From positions 27,858,792 to 27,922,791 of the forward strand of contig JAOWCC010001501.1 in NCBI GenBank assembly GCA_030867875.1: a DNA stretch of 64,000 nt, in the 5' to 3' direction. This DNA comes from Actinernus sp. WN-2022. Its lineage: Eukaryota > Cnidaria > Anthozoa > Actiniaria > Actinernidae. Both the position numbers and the translations under genes were made by a program. A model generated the notes under the pieces. That model had not been told where the DNA came from, ran no database searches, and saw only the letters and a list, made by a program, of their open reading frames with translations. Each line of letters starts with the position of its first letter. The first letter of the stretch is position 1. Below, in pieces: positions 33,203 through 64,000 of the stretch.

Positions 33203-35100
33203 TTACTTCAGTTAGTTACTTTGCCGACATCCTCAGGGCGTGCCATGCCGCACGAGATCCTTGCGCAGCCCGAGTGCGCGTTTTTGATAACTAACAGTTA
33301 TCATTTCTAATTTATAGACATTCAAAAATAAATTTGCTGACTTGCTTTTGAATTGGATTAGGTGGATCAATCAAAAGTAGAAATAATCCATCTTACTCCA
33401 TCACTGTAACTTTTCACTCTTTGCATTCCCGCACGGAATTGTATTTATCGGTCATCGGATTAGAAAGTGCCTTTCATCCCTCAGATAGCCTTTGTTTTGT
33501 TTCTAGTAGGACCTTGAATATTCGGCGTCCTCTTCCAATTATATTTGCAAACATTAGTATGATTGGCTCAGTTGTCCGAAGTTTAGTTAATGCTATTCGG
33601 TACGTGTTTCACGTGCAATTTTGATTTGATGCCTTAGTATTCTAGCCTGCTATGCAGACGTATTGTTTCACTCTCATCAGTAAATTCGAAGAAAAAAGTA
33701 ACGTCTGCTTACCCGAGCGCTTAATTAGTTTCCAATACGTAAGCACGACGTCAGCACGTTTGTTTTATTTTTCTGCCCAGAATGAAAGTGAACACTCTCC
33801 TAAGATGCCAATGGCAAATGACGCAAACTACAGTCTGGGAAAAGAAGGCTTTTCGAGAATGCCAGCTCGAGTGATGCCACTCAACAGTTAATTATTTACA
33901 CATGCATCGGTGTCTGGCTGGAGTAGTTTTTCGAAGCCTTTTTGTATTACCCCTCCACATTCAGCTAATTTAGAATTTATTTAACGATATGAGGACGCCA
34001 GTGTGAACGTTCAAAGAACGTATTATGGACTTTTATCGCACGGCGGCCATGTTGAGTCCCAGGAGAGAAAAAACCTTTGTTTTCGTCCGGTAAACTCGTT
34101 CTGAAACCAACCAGTGCGAGGCTACCGGAGCCCAAACTATTGTTTTATCCAAGATGGCCGAACTGCGATAACAGCCCATTGGTGCGAACGCCGGGGCTCA
34201 AACGCTGTCCAAGGGCGCTTCCATTTACGCGAACTGACTGTTCTGCTGGCCAGCGCTGGCATTTTAAATTTATCGAACGAGGCAACTTAGCAGTTTTCTG
34301 TAGTATCGCCTAATAATGTTGGACCATATAATTAATTTCGGGGATCTGGGAATACCCCAATGTTGCCTTCTCCCAGACAACGTTAGTCATTTTTCTCGAC
34401 CTCTGTTTCTCTGCTCTTCTCCGCATCATTGGGTTTAATTTGATAAAATAGAAAGCAGAATTTGTAAAGGCTATTGTATTTATGAACTAAAAATAGTAAA
34501 AGTGGAGAGCAGAATCGGCCGGGTGGAGGAGCCAGGGCGGCGCCTTCGTCTCTCACCTCTATAATAATTATGACGACAATAACAAGTACGAAGACTACAG
34601 CAAAGCTGATACGGTGTGATATTCCAAAAATGGCACTACGGCTAGCTAGACCTGACACAAAAAGGTGCTCGCACTAGAATGCAGTCATGGACAGCTGTTT
34701 CGTAATAATAATAATAATAATGATCTTTATTATTCCAACAAACAAGGGAATCTAAGGGAATCAAATAAACGGCAAAAGCGTAGCAGCCATGTTGTTTGGT
34801 ATAACAAAAGTAGCTAATGAGGTATCTTTTGTTCCGCCACAGTGCAACCATTAATTGGCGGGGGAAATAATCTGAAAATAGCCCAACTTGTAAAAACGCT
34901 GTGACAACTATATAGGACATATGGACGCTCCTAGTTATGGGCTTCTGATAACAGTAATATATACAATATATATGATGTAAAAATGTGAAAATAATAATAT
35001 CTCTATAATAATACTAAATATACTACTATATACAACATTATAAAGTATTAAAAAGGCAGCGATTCACAAACACCTTCTTAAAACGCTCCGTCCTGACTTG
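33203..35100. other. Non-coding stretch with probable retroposon debris
   Basis: No gene is recognised. Around 34030-34300 lies a more GC-rich segment (GCGGCCATGTTGAGTCCCAG) that looks like an interspersed repeat. An AAT microsatellite near 34705-34722 next to TCTTTATTATTCC looks like a minus-strand retroposon 3' tail. Confidence 0.4.
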
Positions 35101-35124
35101 AGAGATATCAGTGACGGGCTCTTT

Positions 35125-35290
35125 TCCTTTACAACCTAGATCTAACCTCTGTAGTCCAGGTTCGATCCCTGGACGTGCATGGCGCCATATGTGAGTTGAG
35201 TTTGTTGGTATCTCAACCTTTTCTTCGGGTTCTCCGGTTTTCCTCCCTCCACAAAAACCAACACGCTAAATTCCAATTTTTATGGACGGT
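35125..35290 (+). mobile_element. tRNA-derived SINE fragment
   Basis: CCAGGTTCGATCCCTGGAC is a B box with its T-arm pairing, followed by CATATGTGAGTTGAGTTTGT and GGTTCTCCGGTTTTCCTCCC. The same body follows a better preserved head at 61590-61760, so both belong to one SINE family. The A box here is degraded. Confidence 0.8.
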
Positions 35291-36012
35291 ACTTCAGTTG
35301 TATATATATACAGCTATTTTTAGTTCATAAATTCAATAGCCTTACGAATTGCGTGGAATTCCGCTTTCTGCTATCAATTTAAACCAAATGATGTTGAGAA
35401 GCTAATAGTCCAGGCATTTTATGGTTGGACCTGAGACTAATAGCAAAAGAAGCTTTTTCATCACCAACCAGTTAGAACTAGCCTCTAAATTAACATACTA
35501 AAAGTCCCAAACTATCCAAGCACGGGAACACCTCTAAATCGGGTCCACTGCTAACTCGCTCTCTGCTGCAACATGAAAACGAGGCTCTAAACCGGAAGTT
35601 GCTTTTATTGCGCTATTTTGTGCCAGAAGTCGAATCGTTTTGCTCAAAACTAAGAAAATGCTCTTCATACACGCCTACAGAGCTTTCATTTAGTAAAAAA
35701 ATTTAAGACAAAACACAAAAGCAATAAATCCTTCAATTAAAACTCCACGTTCTTACTTTTGCTTGTGAGTTGTGACACGAAAGTTCTACACCAAGAAGCT
35801 AAGCACTAATGACATTATCGCTCAAGGCTTTAGAGAAAAACTCAATACAGGCTTCCCGTGCGTACAAAAACATATCTGACAGTTAATATCTCATGTCCTT
35901 ACTTTTGCTTGTGAGGGTTTTCCATGAGGGTCTGAATTGGCCATTTGTTAGTTAGCACTAGTTAATTATTACTAGAGAAAATTTACAATGTTTGACCCAC
36001 AAAAATCAAATT
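35291..36012. other. Non-coding stretch, nothing recognised
   Basis: No supported feature. Confidence 0.4.
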
Positions 36013-36112
36013 TGTCAGTTGTCAGTTATTTTTCGGTTGTCAGTTGTCAGTAAAAAAATCGTCATTTGTCAGTTGTCAGTTACTTTTAAGGCCGTTTGTC
36101 AATAGTCAGTTA
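36013..36112. repeat. TTGTCAGT tandem-like cluster
   Basis: TTGTCAGTTGTCAGT pairs recur at about 36013, 36038 and 36064, with a weaker copy near 36097. Confidence 0.75.
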
Positions 36113-36150
36113 ACCCCATTCAGACCCTCTTCCATGCTACAATATCTATA

Positions 36151-36560
36151 TATACACGACTTTCATAATGGCCGCCTCCTAATTTGCATATGTGATTTTC
36201 CGTTTCGGTTGTTTACCCACATTTATAGAAAATTTGAACATTGCCATGTGAAAGAGCATGTCGACATTAGTGAACTTGTGAAAGTTGAGTGATGTAGCTT
36301 AAAAAGCAATGAAGTTACAGCAAGTTGAAATTAGAGAGATTTGTATGAGAAAAACAACGGATGCCTTACTAGCCTCGCTTTCATGTTTTTCTGCATTAGA
36401 AATGCTCATAGCTCAACAGCAATTCTCCACATTGCTCTAAAACTCAAAAATATTACTAGTTTTAATGTGATCTTTCATGTGGTAGCATTGGTTTCCCTCT
36501 ACAGATTTATCTTCCAAATTATGCAAATTAGGAGGCGGCCATTATGAAAGTCGTGTATAC
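36151..36560. mobile_element. TIR transposon with TA-flanked ends
   Basis: CACGACTTTCATAATGGCCG and its inverse CGGCCATTATGAAAGTCGTG are perfect, and the repeat continues through CCTCCTAATTTGCATA. TA stands immediately outside both ends, as in Tc1/mariner insertions. The interior of about 330 bp has no convincing coding frame. Confidence 0.8.
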
Positions 36561-36604
36561 ATTACTCATCAGACTCGTCACTGTTATAGTCAATGGGCTG
36601 GTTC

Positions 36605-38670
36605 GCAGAATTTGTATATGCGAAGCCTTTGCATTTACCGTACGCAGGGGAGCACTCAAGGCTGTTCTTGCGGCAGGTGCATCGCAAACTGCTACAGTCC
36701 GATAAACAGTTGCACGTAATCAAATGAAGAAGGGAGTCTGGTGCAGGAGGTAAATCGGTCGTTACTTGGTAGTACCGCTAACTTTCTATCCCCAGCCCTC
36801 TAACGACATGTCTGTATCCTTCCCATTGCTTGACTTGAAGGTACACTCATAGGCTGTGATACCGGGCCGCTGCTGAGGTTGGAGGCAGATTCTGGACTCT
36901 TACCTGCAAATTCTCATAGTATCGTTGATATCTAAGAGTATCGAGCCTTTCTGCTGGCTTTCCATTGAACAGGGACTCAGTGCATTCTCACCAGCAGTAA
37001 TAACATCACCCACAGCGGAATGAGAGATGAACACCCTGGCTTGGTCTTTGAATACGGGGTATTGAGGAATTTCTTCAGGGCCGTCGCCTTACCTATTCCG
37101 TACAGGCGGGAGGTGGTGTCCCATCCGGTTATGGCGTGAAGAAATCCTCACCCACCTGTTCTTTCACTTTCTTCATGTTCTAGATGCGCGCGCCCTTCGT
37201 GTTTGCCTTTGGCTCCGGCTTGAAGTAGAGATCACAGCCAGCTTCGCGGGTATAATAGCACAAGAGCCCTAGGAAATCGGTATCATCTCCAACAAGAACC
37301 GTGGTCTTTCCTCGAGCAAACTCCACAGCTGTTCTCACTGTAAGAAGATCGGCGTCGCTCTTGGCGTGATGGATCGTACAGTGCCTGGCTCAGCATGTTT
37401 ATAAAGCGTTCCTTATTCATTGGATTAGAGAGGAAGTCATCCTTCTGAAGCGCGACTTTCATTCTTTCTGAAAAGGCACGGTTCCTCCAACTTTTCCTGA
37501 TGCGCGCCTCTGCTGCATCATATTCCTTAGTAGACATCTCTTCATACCCGTCAAATACAATGATCGGTCTCCCATATTTGCTAGACAGGTAAGTGCAATA
37601 CAAATCGCACACATATTTGTATGTTGCAGATCCTCACGGAAACGGGATTCGGTGGAGAAGAGCTCCGCCATCCAAAACATACTGAACATCTCCTCATTGT
37701 GTCTTGGCCGCAGGCGACAGCTTTGTCCATAGGGCATCTGCAAGGGCTGGTTTTTTGGCTGCCTGAGCGTCAACAGGGAATCAAACAGAGCAGTTGGGTA
37801 GCTGCACAGCTCGTAGCGGAATAACGCTTCAAGGTATGATTTGTTTTGCAAGCGATGATAAGTATCTGAAACATCATTCAGTTCGTTTACTTGAACGTTG
37901 TCATTGTCAATCTTGACAGAGGACTTTGAAGCAAGGGTGACAGCCTATGTACTGCGCTTGAATGTGTACTCAGCAGCAGACTTTCCATTCAGCAACGATA
38001 ATAGCTTCTCCCCAATGGCTCAAGCCACATCCGCATCCACATCAGTCACAGCACTGTCAGGTGGTGAGCGTATCCTTCATATCGCGCGCCTGCCTTGCTT
38101 TTGTCATGTCCTTGTTTTGCTCACCTGAGTTAAATTCCTCGCCTGTCAGTTCTTGCATGGCGGGCACGGATAACAGCCAGATGAGTCGTTGTTGCTCCGT
38201 CAAGCCCATTCCTTAGGTCAAACCCCACTGGTCTTCAGGCTCCTCATCAGCACCTGCTCAATCATGAAATATGTCGACAAGCCCGCCTAGAAGCTATCAC
38301 TTGTCCTCGCCACGTGAAGGCCACAAATGAAGTCGCGGTAGACATTCTGATGATCTCTCTGAAGATCAGTTATTGACTGCAGGTATAACCGAGTGCACTT
38401 TACGTACAGGTTGTAGCCTGACGCAGCGAGATATGGCAGCATTCTCGACAGCGCTTCAAGGTGGAACTCCCAGTTGGCTGTACGCTCGGCTCTGTTGAAG
38501 GAGCGCAGTATATCACCATTTCCATGTACTGCAGCAATAGCACGGCAGTGCGGCTTCTTGCTATGAGGAGATACTGCCTGTTGTTGACGCATTCTCGAAT
38601 GTTCTTGAGGACCTTCTTTTCTGTCAACTTCTCAAACAACGCACGAAAATTCACAGAATTTCAGTTTTAG
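36605..38670 (-). pseudogene. Pseudogene of a multicopy PIN-like/CXC protein
   Basis: On the minus strand, in several frames, I read in order: SRTAVLLLQYMEM and RSFNRAERTANWEFHLEAL; MLPYLAASGYNLYVKC; YRDFICGLHVARTSDSF; MIEQVLMRSLKTSGV; LTGEEFNSGEQNKDM; SVKIDNDNVQVNE; LFRYELCSYPTALFDS; QYVLDGGALLHRIPFP; VCDLYCTYLSSKYGRPIIVF then DGYEEMSTKE; MNKERFINML; and a C-terminal cysteine-rich block ITCNCLSDCSSLRCTCRKNS. From memory of family, this order belongs to a large protein present in many copies in cnidarian and mollusc genomes, with a nuclease-like (PIN/5'-nuclease) centre and a tesmin-like CXC tail, probably carried by mobile DNA. Many frameshifts and stops show this copy is dead. The exact family name is uncertain. 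Confidence 0.75.
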
Positions 38671-38914
38671 TATAGAGTCGAAAAGTTTCTGTGTTTCATA
38701 AATGCATAATTGTGGTTCTTTCCCAAATGTTTCAAGTCTTGAAGTGTTCTATCTTGGCTTGGCAGTGTAATGAAAGCGGGTCAACTAGTTTAATCCCGCA
38801 AATCTTCACCCAGGATTTATACTTCCTAACTACAATGTATAAAGCTAAATAAAGAAGATGTACGAATCTACTGTGAGCATTTACTGAACATAACTTGGAA
38901 GTACTTGGACTTAC

Positions 38915-39105
38915 CAAGGCATAAAACTCTCCAAGGCCTCTCAAGTCAATTTTGTTGCTTGTACAACCATCCGACAGTGAAACGCGACGAAATGAAATGA
39001 ACACATCAGAGTCGTGAACAACAAAGGTGCCAGTGTGTTTCTGTCTGACTGATGCGAGTAATTCGCCCATATCACGGTTTTTCAAGTAGTCGATTTCTTT
39101 GAATT
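38915..39105 (-). CDS. Candidate internal exon of an unidentified gene
   Basis: A 63-codon minus-strand open frame lies between a good acceptor (pyrimidine run ending TTTTTTTAG) and a consensus donor (TTG/GTAAGT). It reads FKEIDYLKNRDMGELLASVR, then GTFVVHDSDVFISFRRVSLS and GLGEFYAL. The exon enters in phase with two bases left over and ends at a codon boundary. I recognise no domain. It lies upstream of the PIN-like pseudogene on the same strand and could be an earlier exon of that gene or of a separate one. Just downstream (about 38685) is another AG-preceded frame (KLFDSILKLKFCEF) that could be its partner. Confidence 0.4.
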
Positions 39106-39192
39106 CTAAAAAAAGCCGTTTACGGTAAACTGCTGTAAAAACAAATCAAAACTATACGAATCCCCAGAAGCGAAGATATAATACCGCGAATT

Positions 39193-39270
39193 CGGATTTT
39201 TTTACAGACATTTGTATGACCAACGGGCAACGTTGCGCGTCCGCCATACAAACGTCTGTAAAAAAATCGC
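39193..39270. repeat. Hairpin MITE-like inverted repeat
   Basis: TTTTTTACAGACATTTGTATG and CATACAAACGTCTGTAAAAAA pair with one or two mismatches around a loop of about 30 bp. Confidence 0.75.
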
Positions 39271-40250
39271 GACTTTGACAACCTGTAACTTTGCTCCCAA
39301 ACATTGTAGAACCCTTAAATTTGAGGTATAACAATTGAGGTGGTGAGCGGCTTTGGTAGAGAGCCAAGAAAATGTTGAATGAGTCCGCGTTTACAATTGT
39401 TTTGATTTTCTAAACCTAACATAAAGCATTTAAATCATATCAGTCACCAAAAAATAATAAAGCTAGCATATCTTTGTGAAATAAAAATAAACACTTCGGG
39501 ATACAAGTGTACGACCAGCCGGGACGACCAGCTGGTCTGGGAAGTGAAATATATTTTTTAGATATCAATATCAAGTTATCATACCCTGTAAAATTCCAAA
39601 CACTATTAGAACGGATAACAAAAATATAGCAGGTGTTCTGAGTAAATAAAACTTCAGAAAAGCTTAGCCGGCCTTCCAACTTAATCAGGGCCACCATTTT
39701 TTTCTACTTTTATATATATGGGATTATCTCACAAAAATGCGAAATATCCATGAAAATAATGCTTTTGACAATACACATAATGTCATTTAAGGAATGGTAA
39801 AGTTTTGCATCCTGTTTGATAGATCCGACCCTTTATATGCGTTTTTGGATTATAATCTTCATCCAGCCTCGTTTTCATGTTGCGCTATTTTGGGGTTTTA
39901 ATAGAAGCCGTTTTTTAAGCAACTTCCCTAATGGGACTTTCTGGGACTTTTGATATGTCGTAGAGGACATGTTTCTGAGTAAAAAACCATTGAAATACCT
40001 TCTTTTGCAATTAGTCACAGGTTGACCGATTTGTTTCCATAAAATGCCTGGACTATAAGAGCAGAGCAGAAGGTCGAGAAAAAGAATTAGAAAGTAATTA
40101 CTGACATTATCTGCCAGGCGTTCCAAGCAGCGCGAGGCCTGGGTAGCGAATGGCGTAGCAGTGCTTGATATTTTACTAGCCAAAGTTAAAGACGTACACT
40201 AGTTAGCTGTAGTAGTATGTTTTGTTCTTGTTTTAGGGCGACCAAAGTGG

Positions 40251-62012
<21,762 letters not shown>

Positions 62013-62290
62013 TTATAAAGTAAGTTTCTCCTCAGTGCTCAAGTGTGCAGCCTGCATTGATGAAAAAATAATTCATGATGAGCTTAACCTTTGTAGTCAG
62101 TGAAACAGTGTATTATTAGGACGCTCGAATAATTTTTATTAGTATTTATAATATAGATACAATAGTATGCATGCTCTGATTGGCTAAAAAGCTATGTTTT
62201 ATCGGAGTATAAAACATGGTTTGCCATGTTTTATTGTTTTCAACTGGCGGTTTCCTTTCATCGCACGTGTAAATCTATATTATAAAACGG
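62013..62290 (+). other. Region downstream of EGLN stop codon
   Basis: Presumably 3' UTR and flank. No canonical AATAAA stands close to the stop, so I cannot place the poly-A site. Confidence 0.3.
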
Positions 62291-62294
62291 ATAA

Positions 62295-62460
62295 AGAAGC
62301 CTTATATCCATGTTCTATACTATCATAAAACACTCTTGTCATTTGAGAACACTCAAGAAATGTTGAAAGCATGCGCCTTTGGCTTATGCTTTAACATTTC
62401 TCTCATGTTCTCAAATGCCCATGTTTTATGATAGTATAAAATATGGCTAAGGCTTCTTTA
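62295..62460. mobile_element. Foldback MITE
   Basis: ATAAAGAAGCCTTAT and AAGGCTTCTTTAT ends, with CTATCATAAAAC/GTTTTATGATAG and TTTGAGAAC/GTTCTCAAA pairing inward almost to the centre. Confidence 0.8.
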
Positions 62461-62653
62461 TTTGTTAAATACCACACCAGTGAATATCACTTTTTGCATG
62501 CACTGATTGGCTACTCAAACAGTGAATATCATTTCATATTCACCTCCAAGCGAAGCAGCGGTCACCTCGCACAAGTTTTTTTCCATTTGACAGAAAATAA
62601 AATAACTACATGTATTTGGTGCTGGCTTTTCACCTGCAGTGTGGTATATACTA

Positions 62654-62763
62654 ACACAATTATTCACCTCAGTGTCAATGAATAGTGGTGGATATTTAAC
62701 TTGCCAAAGCGTCTTGGTAAATATCCACCACTGTTCACCTCCACTTTGGTGAATAATTGTTAA
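62654..62763. mobile_element. Short hairpin MITE (ATTATTCACC family)
   Basis: ACAATTATTCACCTC and GGTGAATAATTGT are inverted; the centre pairs AGTGGTGGATATTT with AAATATCCACCACT. Relative of 21573-21710. Confidence 0.85.
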
Positions 62764-62871
62764 ATATTCCAATTTTGTGCATAGTAATAAAACCCAAGTA
62801 CATTGTACGTACTAAGTGATTGGCTAATATTAAACAAATACATGTACTGACAGGCACTTGTTGATTGTACG

Positions 62872-62946
62872 ATGAACTCAAAATTTCGTCATTACTGCAT
62901 TCGGCTTTCAGCCTCAATGCAGTAGTCATTATTTTTCATTCATCGT
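62872..62946. repeat. Hairpin
   Basis: ACTGCATTCGGCTTTCAGCC and the inverse around TCAATGCAGT, with CGATGAA/TTCATCG as outer arms. Confidence 0.7.
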
Positions 62947-63481
62947 GTGCCTACATGTATTTGGCAATAAAACACCCCTTAAATATTATAATGAGCTACA
63001 TTATATGTACATGTAATAAGTTGTATCTTATCCTTATTTAGGATGTGTGTTGTCTTGGGCTTGTGGATTGCAGCCTACATCATAGTATATGGCTGTGGCT
63101 CTCTCTTTGGCATTTATTCTTCCTTAGGCTCCAGTATGGATCCCTCTTTGAAGATATGCAAATTTTGATATTTTTTGTACATGTATAGTACAACTACTGC
63201 AACCGGGGCCACTTAGACAACGAGAACACATTCCAAAACGAAAATAAAGCTTCCCAACTTATACATCCTAGTATTTCACTTCAGAGCTAGCCCACCAAAT
63301 TTGCATTTAAGGAATTGAAGCTCAAGAAAGTTGAAATGCTATTGTCTTGTACTCGACACTGATTGGCTCAAATTACCATGAGTTGGAATGCTTTGTTTTC
63401 ATTCTTCAATGTGATTGGTTCTCATTGTCTAAGTGGCACCAGTTCCAGTTCCACTGAAGAGCATTAAATTAAGTGCTCCAT

Positions 63482-63767
63482 AGGGACTGGTCAGAAGTGA
63501 GCTACATGTAGGGGAAGGGGGGAGGAAGGTGGAGAAAGGCGGAGGAAGGCGGAGGAAGGCGGAGGAAGGTGGAGGGTAATAATTTTTTTGAAACCACCAA
63601 AATGGAGGGTCATAAAAAAATGGGCAACTGAAAAAGGGGGTTATGGGGGAAGGGAACATAGGGGAGAGTCAAAATATTTCATACTTGTTGTCCAGAGAGG
63701 GCTATATATTTTTTGACTTTTTGATTTCATCCCACCCCCCTCCCCTGTTAATTTCTGACCAGTCCCT
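63482..63767. mobile_element. MITE with AGGGACTGGTCA ends, copy 2
   Basis: Same ends and interior as 42680-42926, with an added GGAGGAAGGC tandem run (63535-63570). Confidence 0.85.
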
Positions 63768-64000
63768 CAAATGGCAAAGATTAGGCAGGTATTCTTGTGC
63801 TCCTTCTACTGTTACATGTACATCTCTGTTCCTGTCTACATGTTCTGTTGAGTAAACAAAGTATCCAGGCATTCACATTGTTGGCAGACAGTGGACATGA
63901 GCAATCATTTTGCAAAGAAATGTCTGATTTTCAACATGGATGTTGGTCTGATTGCTTTCCGTTTCCTTTCGTTCAAGGTTTTTGCGAAAAGCACTGAATT

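Noticed and set aside
39875..40183. Minus-strand 102-codon frame divergent from EGLN
   Set aside because: No motif or convincing splice signals; it overlaps the likely 5' intron or leader of EGLN.

Overview
The window looks like nuclear DNA from a cnidarian, most likely an anthozoan (coral or sea anemone). It is AT-rich, intron-containing and gene-poor, and is packed with short inverted-repeat transposons, tRNA-derived SINEs, LINE remnants and minisatellites. The one recognisable conserved multi-exon gene is an animal oxygen-sensor prolyl hydroxylase (EGLN/PHD). An intronless rhodopsin-class GPCR is the other clear gene. The taxon call is an inference from gene content and repeat style; another invertebrate is not excluded.

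Layout. 1-10 kb: LINE 3' end, MITEs, a tRNA-derived SINE, a 31/32-bp tandem array and a LINE reverse-transcriptase fragment. 10.46-11.50 kb: the GPCR, followed at once by a MITE, a foldback element flanked by TTAA and another MITE. 13.1-16.6 kb: a composite repeat structure in which two same-orientation arrays of one 79-bp unit flank a 119-126-bp array and a broken minus-strand ORF series. 17.95-20.35 kb: a decayed LINE with a 2A-like motif, an AP endonuclease and the start of its RT. 20.3-21.7 kb: a 66-bp minisatellite between two copies of a repeat. 23.4-30.5 kb: transposons and two kilobase-scale inverted repeats, one split by an 830-bp element with an 8-bp target duplication. 31.3 kb: a small predicted secreted protein. 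31.9-32.6 kb: a minus-strand LINE remnant interrupted by a 128-bp perfect palindrome. 36.6-38.7 kb: a minus-strand pseudogene of a multicopy PIN-like/CXC protein, with a well-spliced candidate exon upstream of it (38.9-39.1 kb).

From 40.25 to 62.01 kb lies the EGLN gene on the plus strand. I resolve six coding exons giving a 355-residue protein: an N-terminal MYND zinc finger followed by the 2-oxoglutarate/Fe(II) dioxygenase domain, with the iron triad (H222, D224, H289) and the 2-oxoglutarate arginine (R298) intact. Its roughly 20 kb of introns hold several TIR transposons, SINEs (one apparently tRNA/5S chimeric) and clusters of short palindromic words.

The genes show no operon logic. The protein-coding load is one HIF-pathway enzyme, one receptor and one candidate secreted peptide; nearly everything else is mobile DNA in various stages of decay. 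All element boundaries were read by eye and may be off by several bases.
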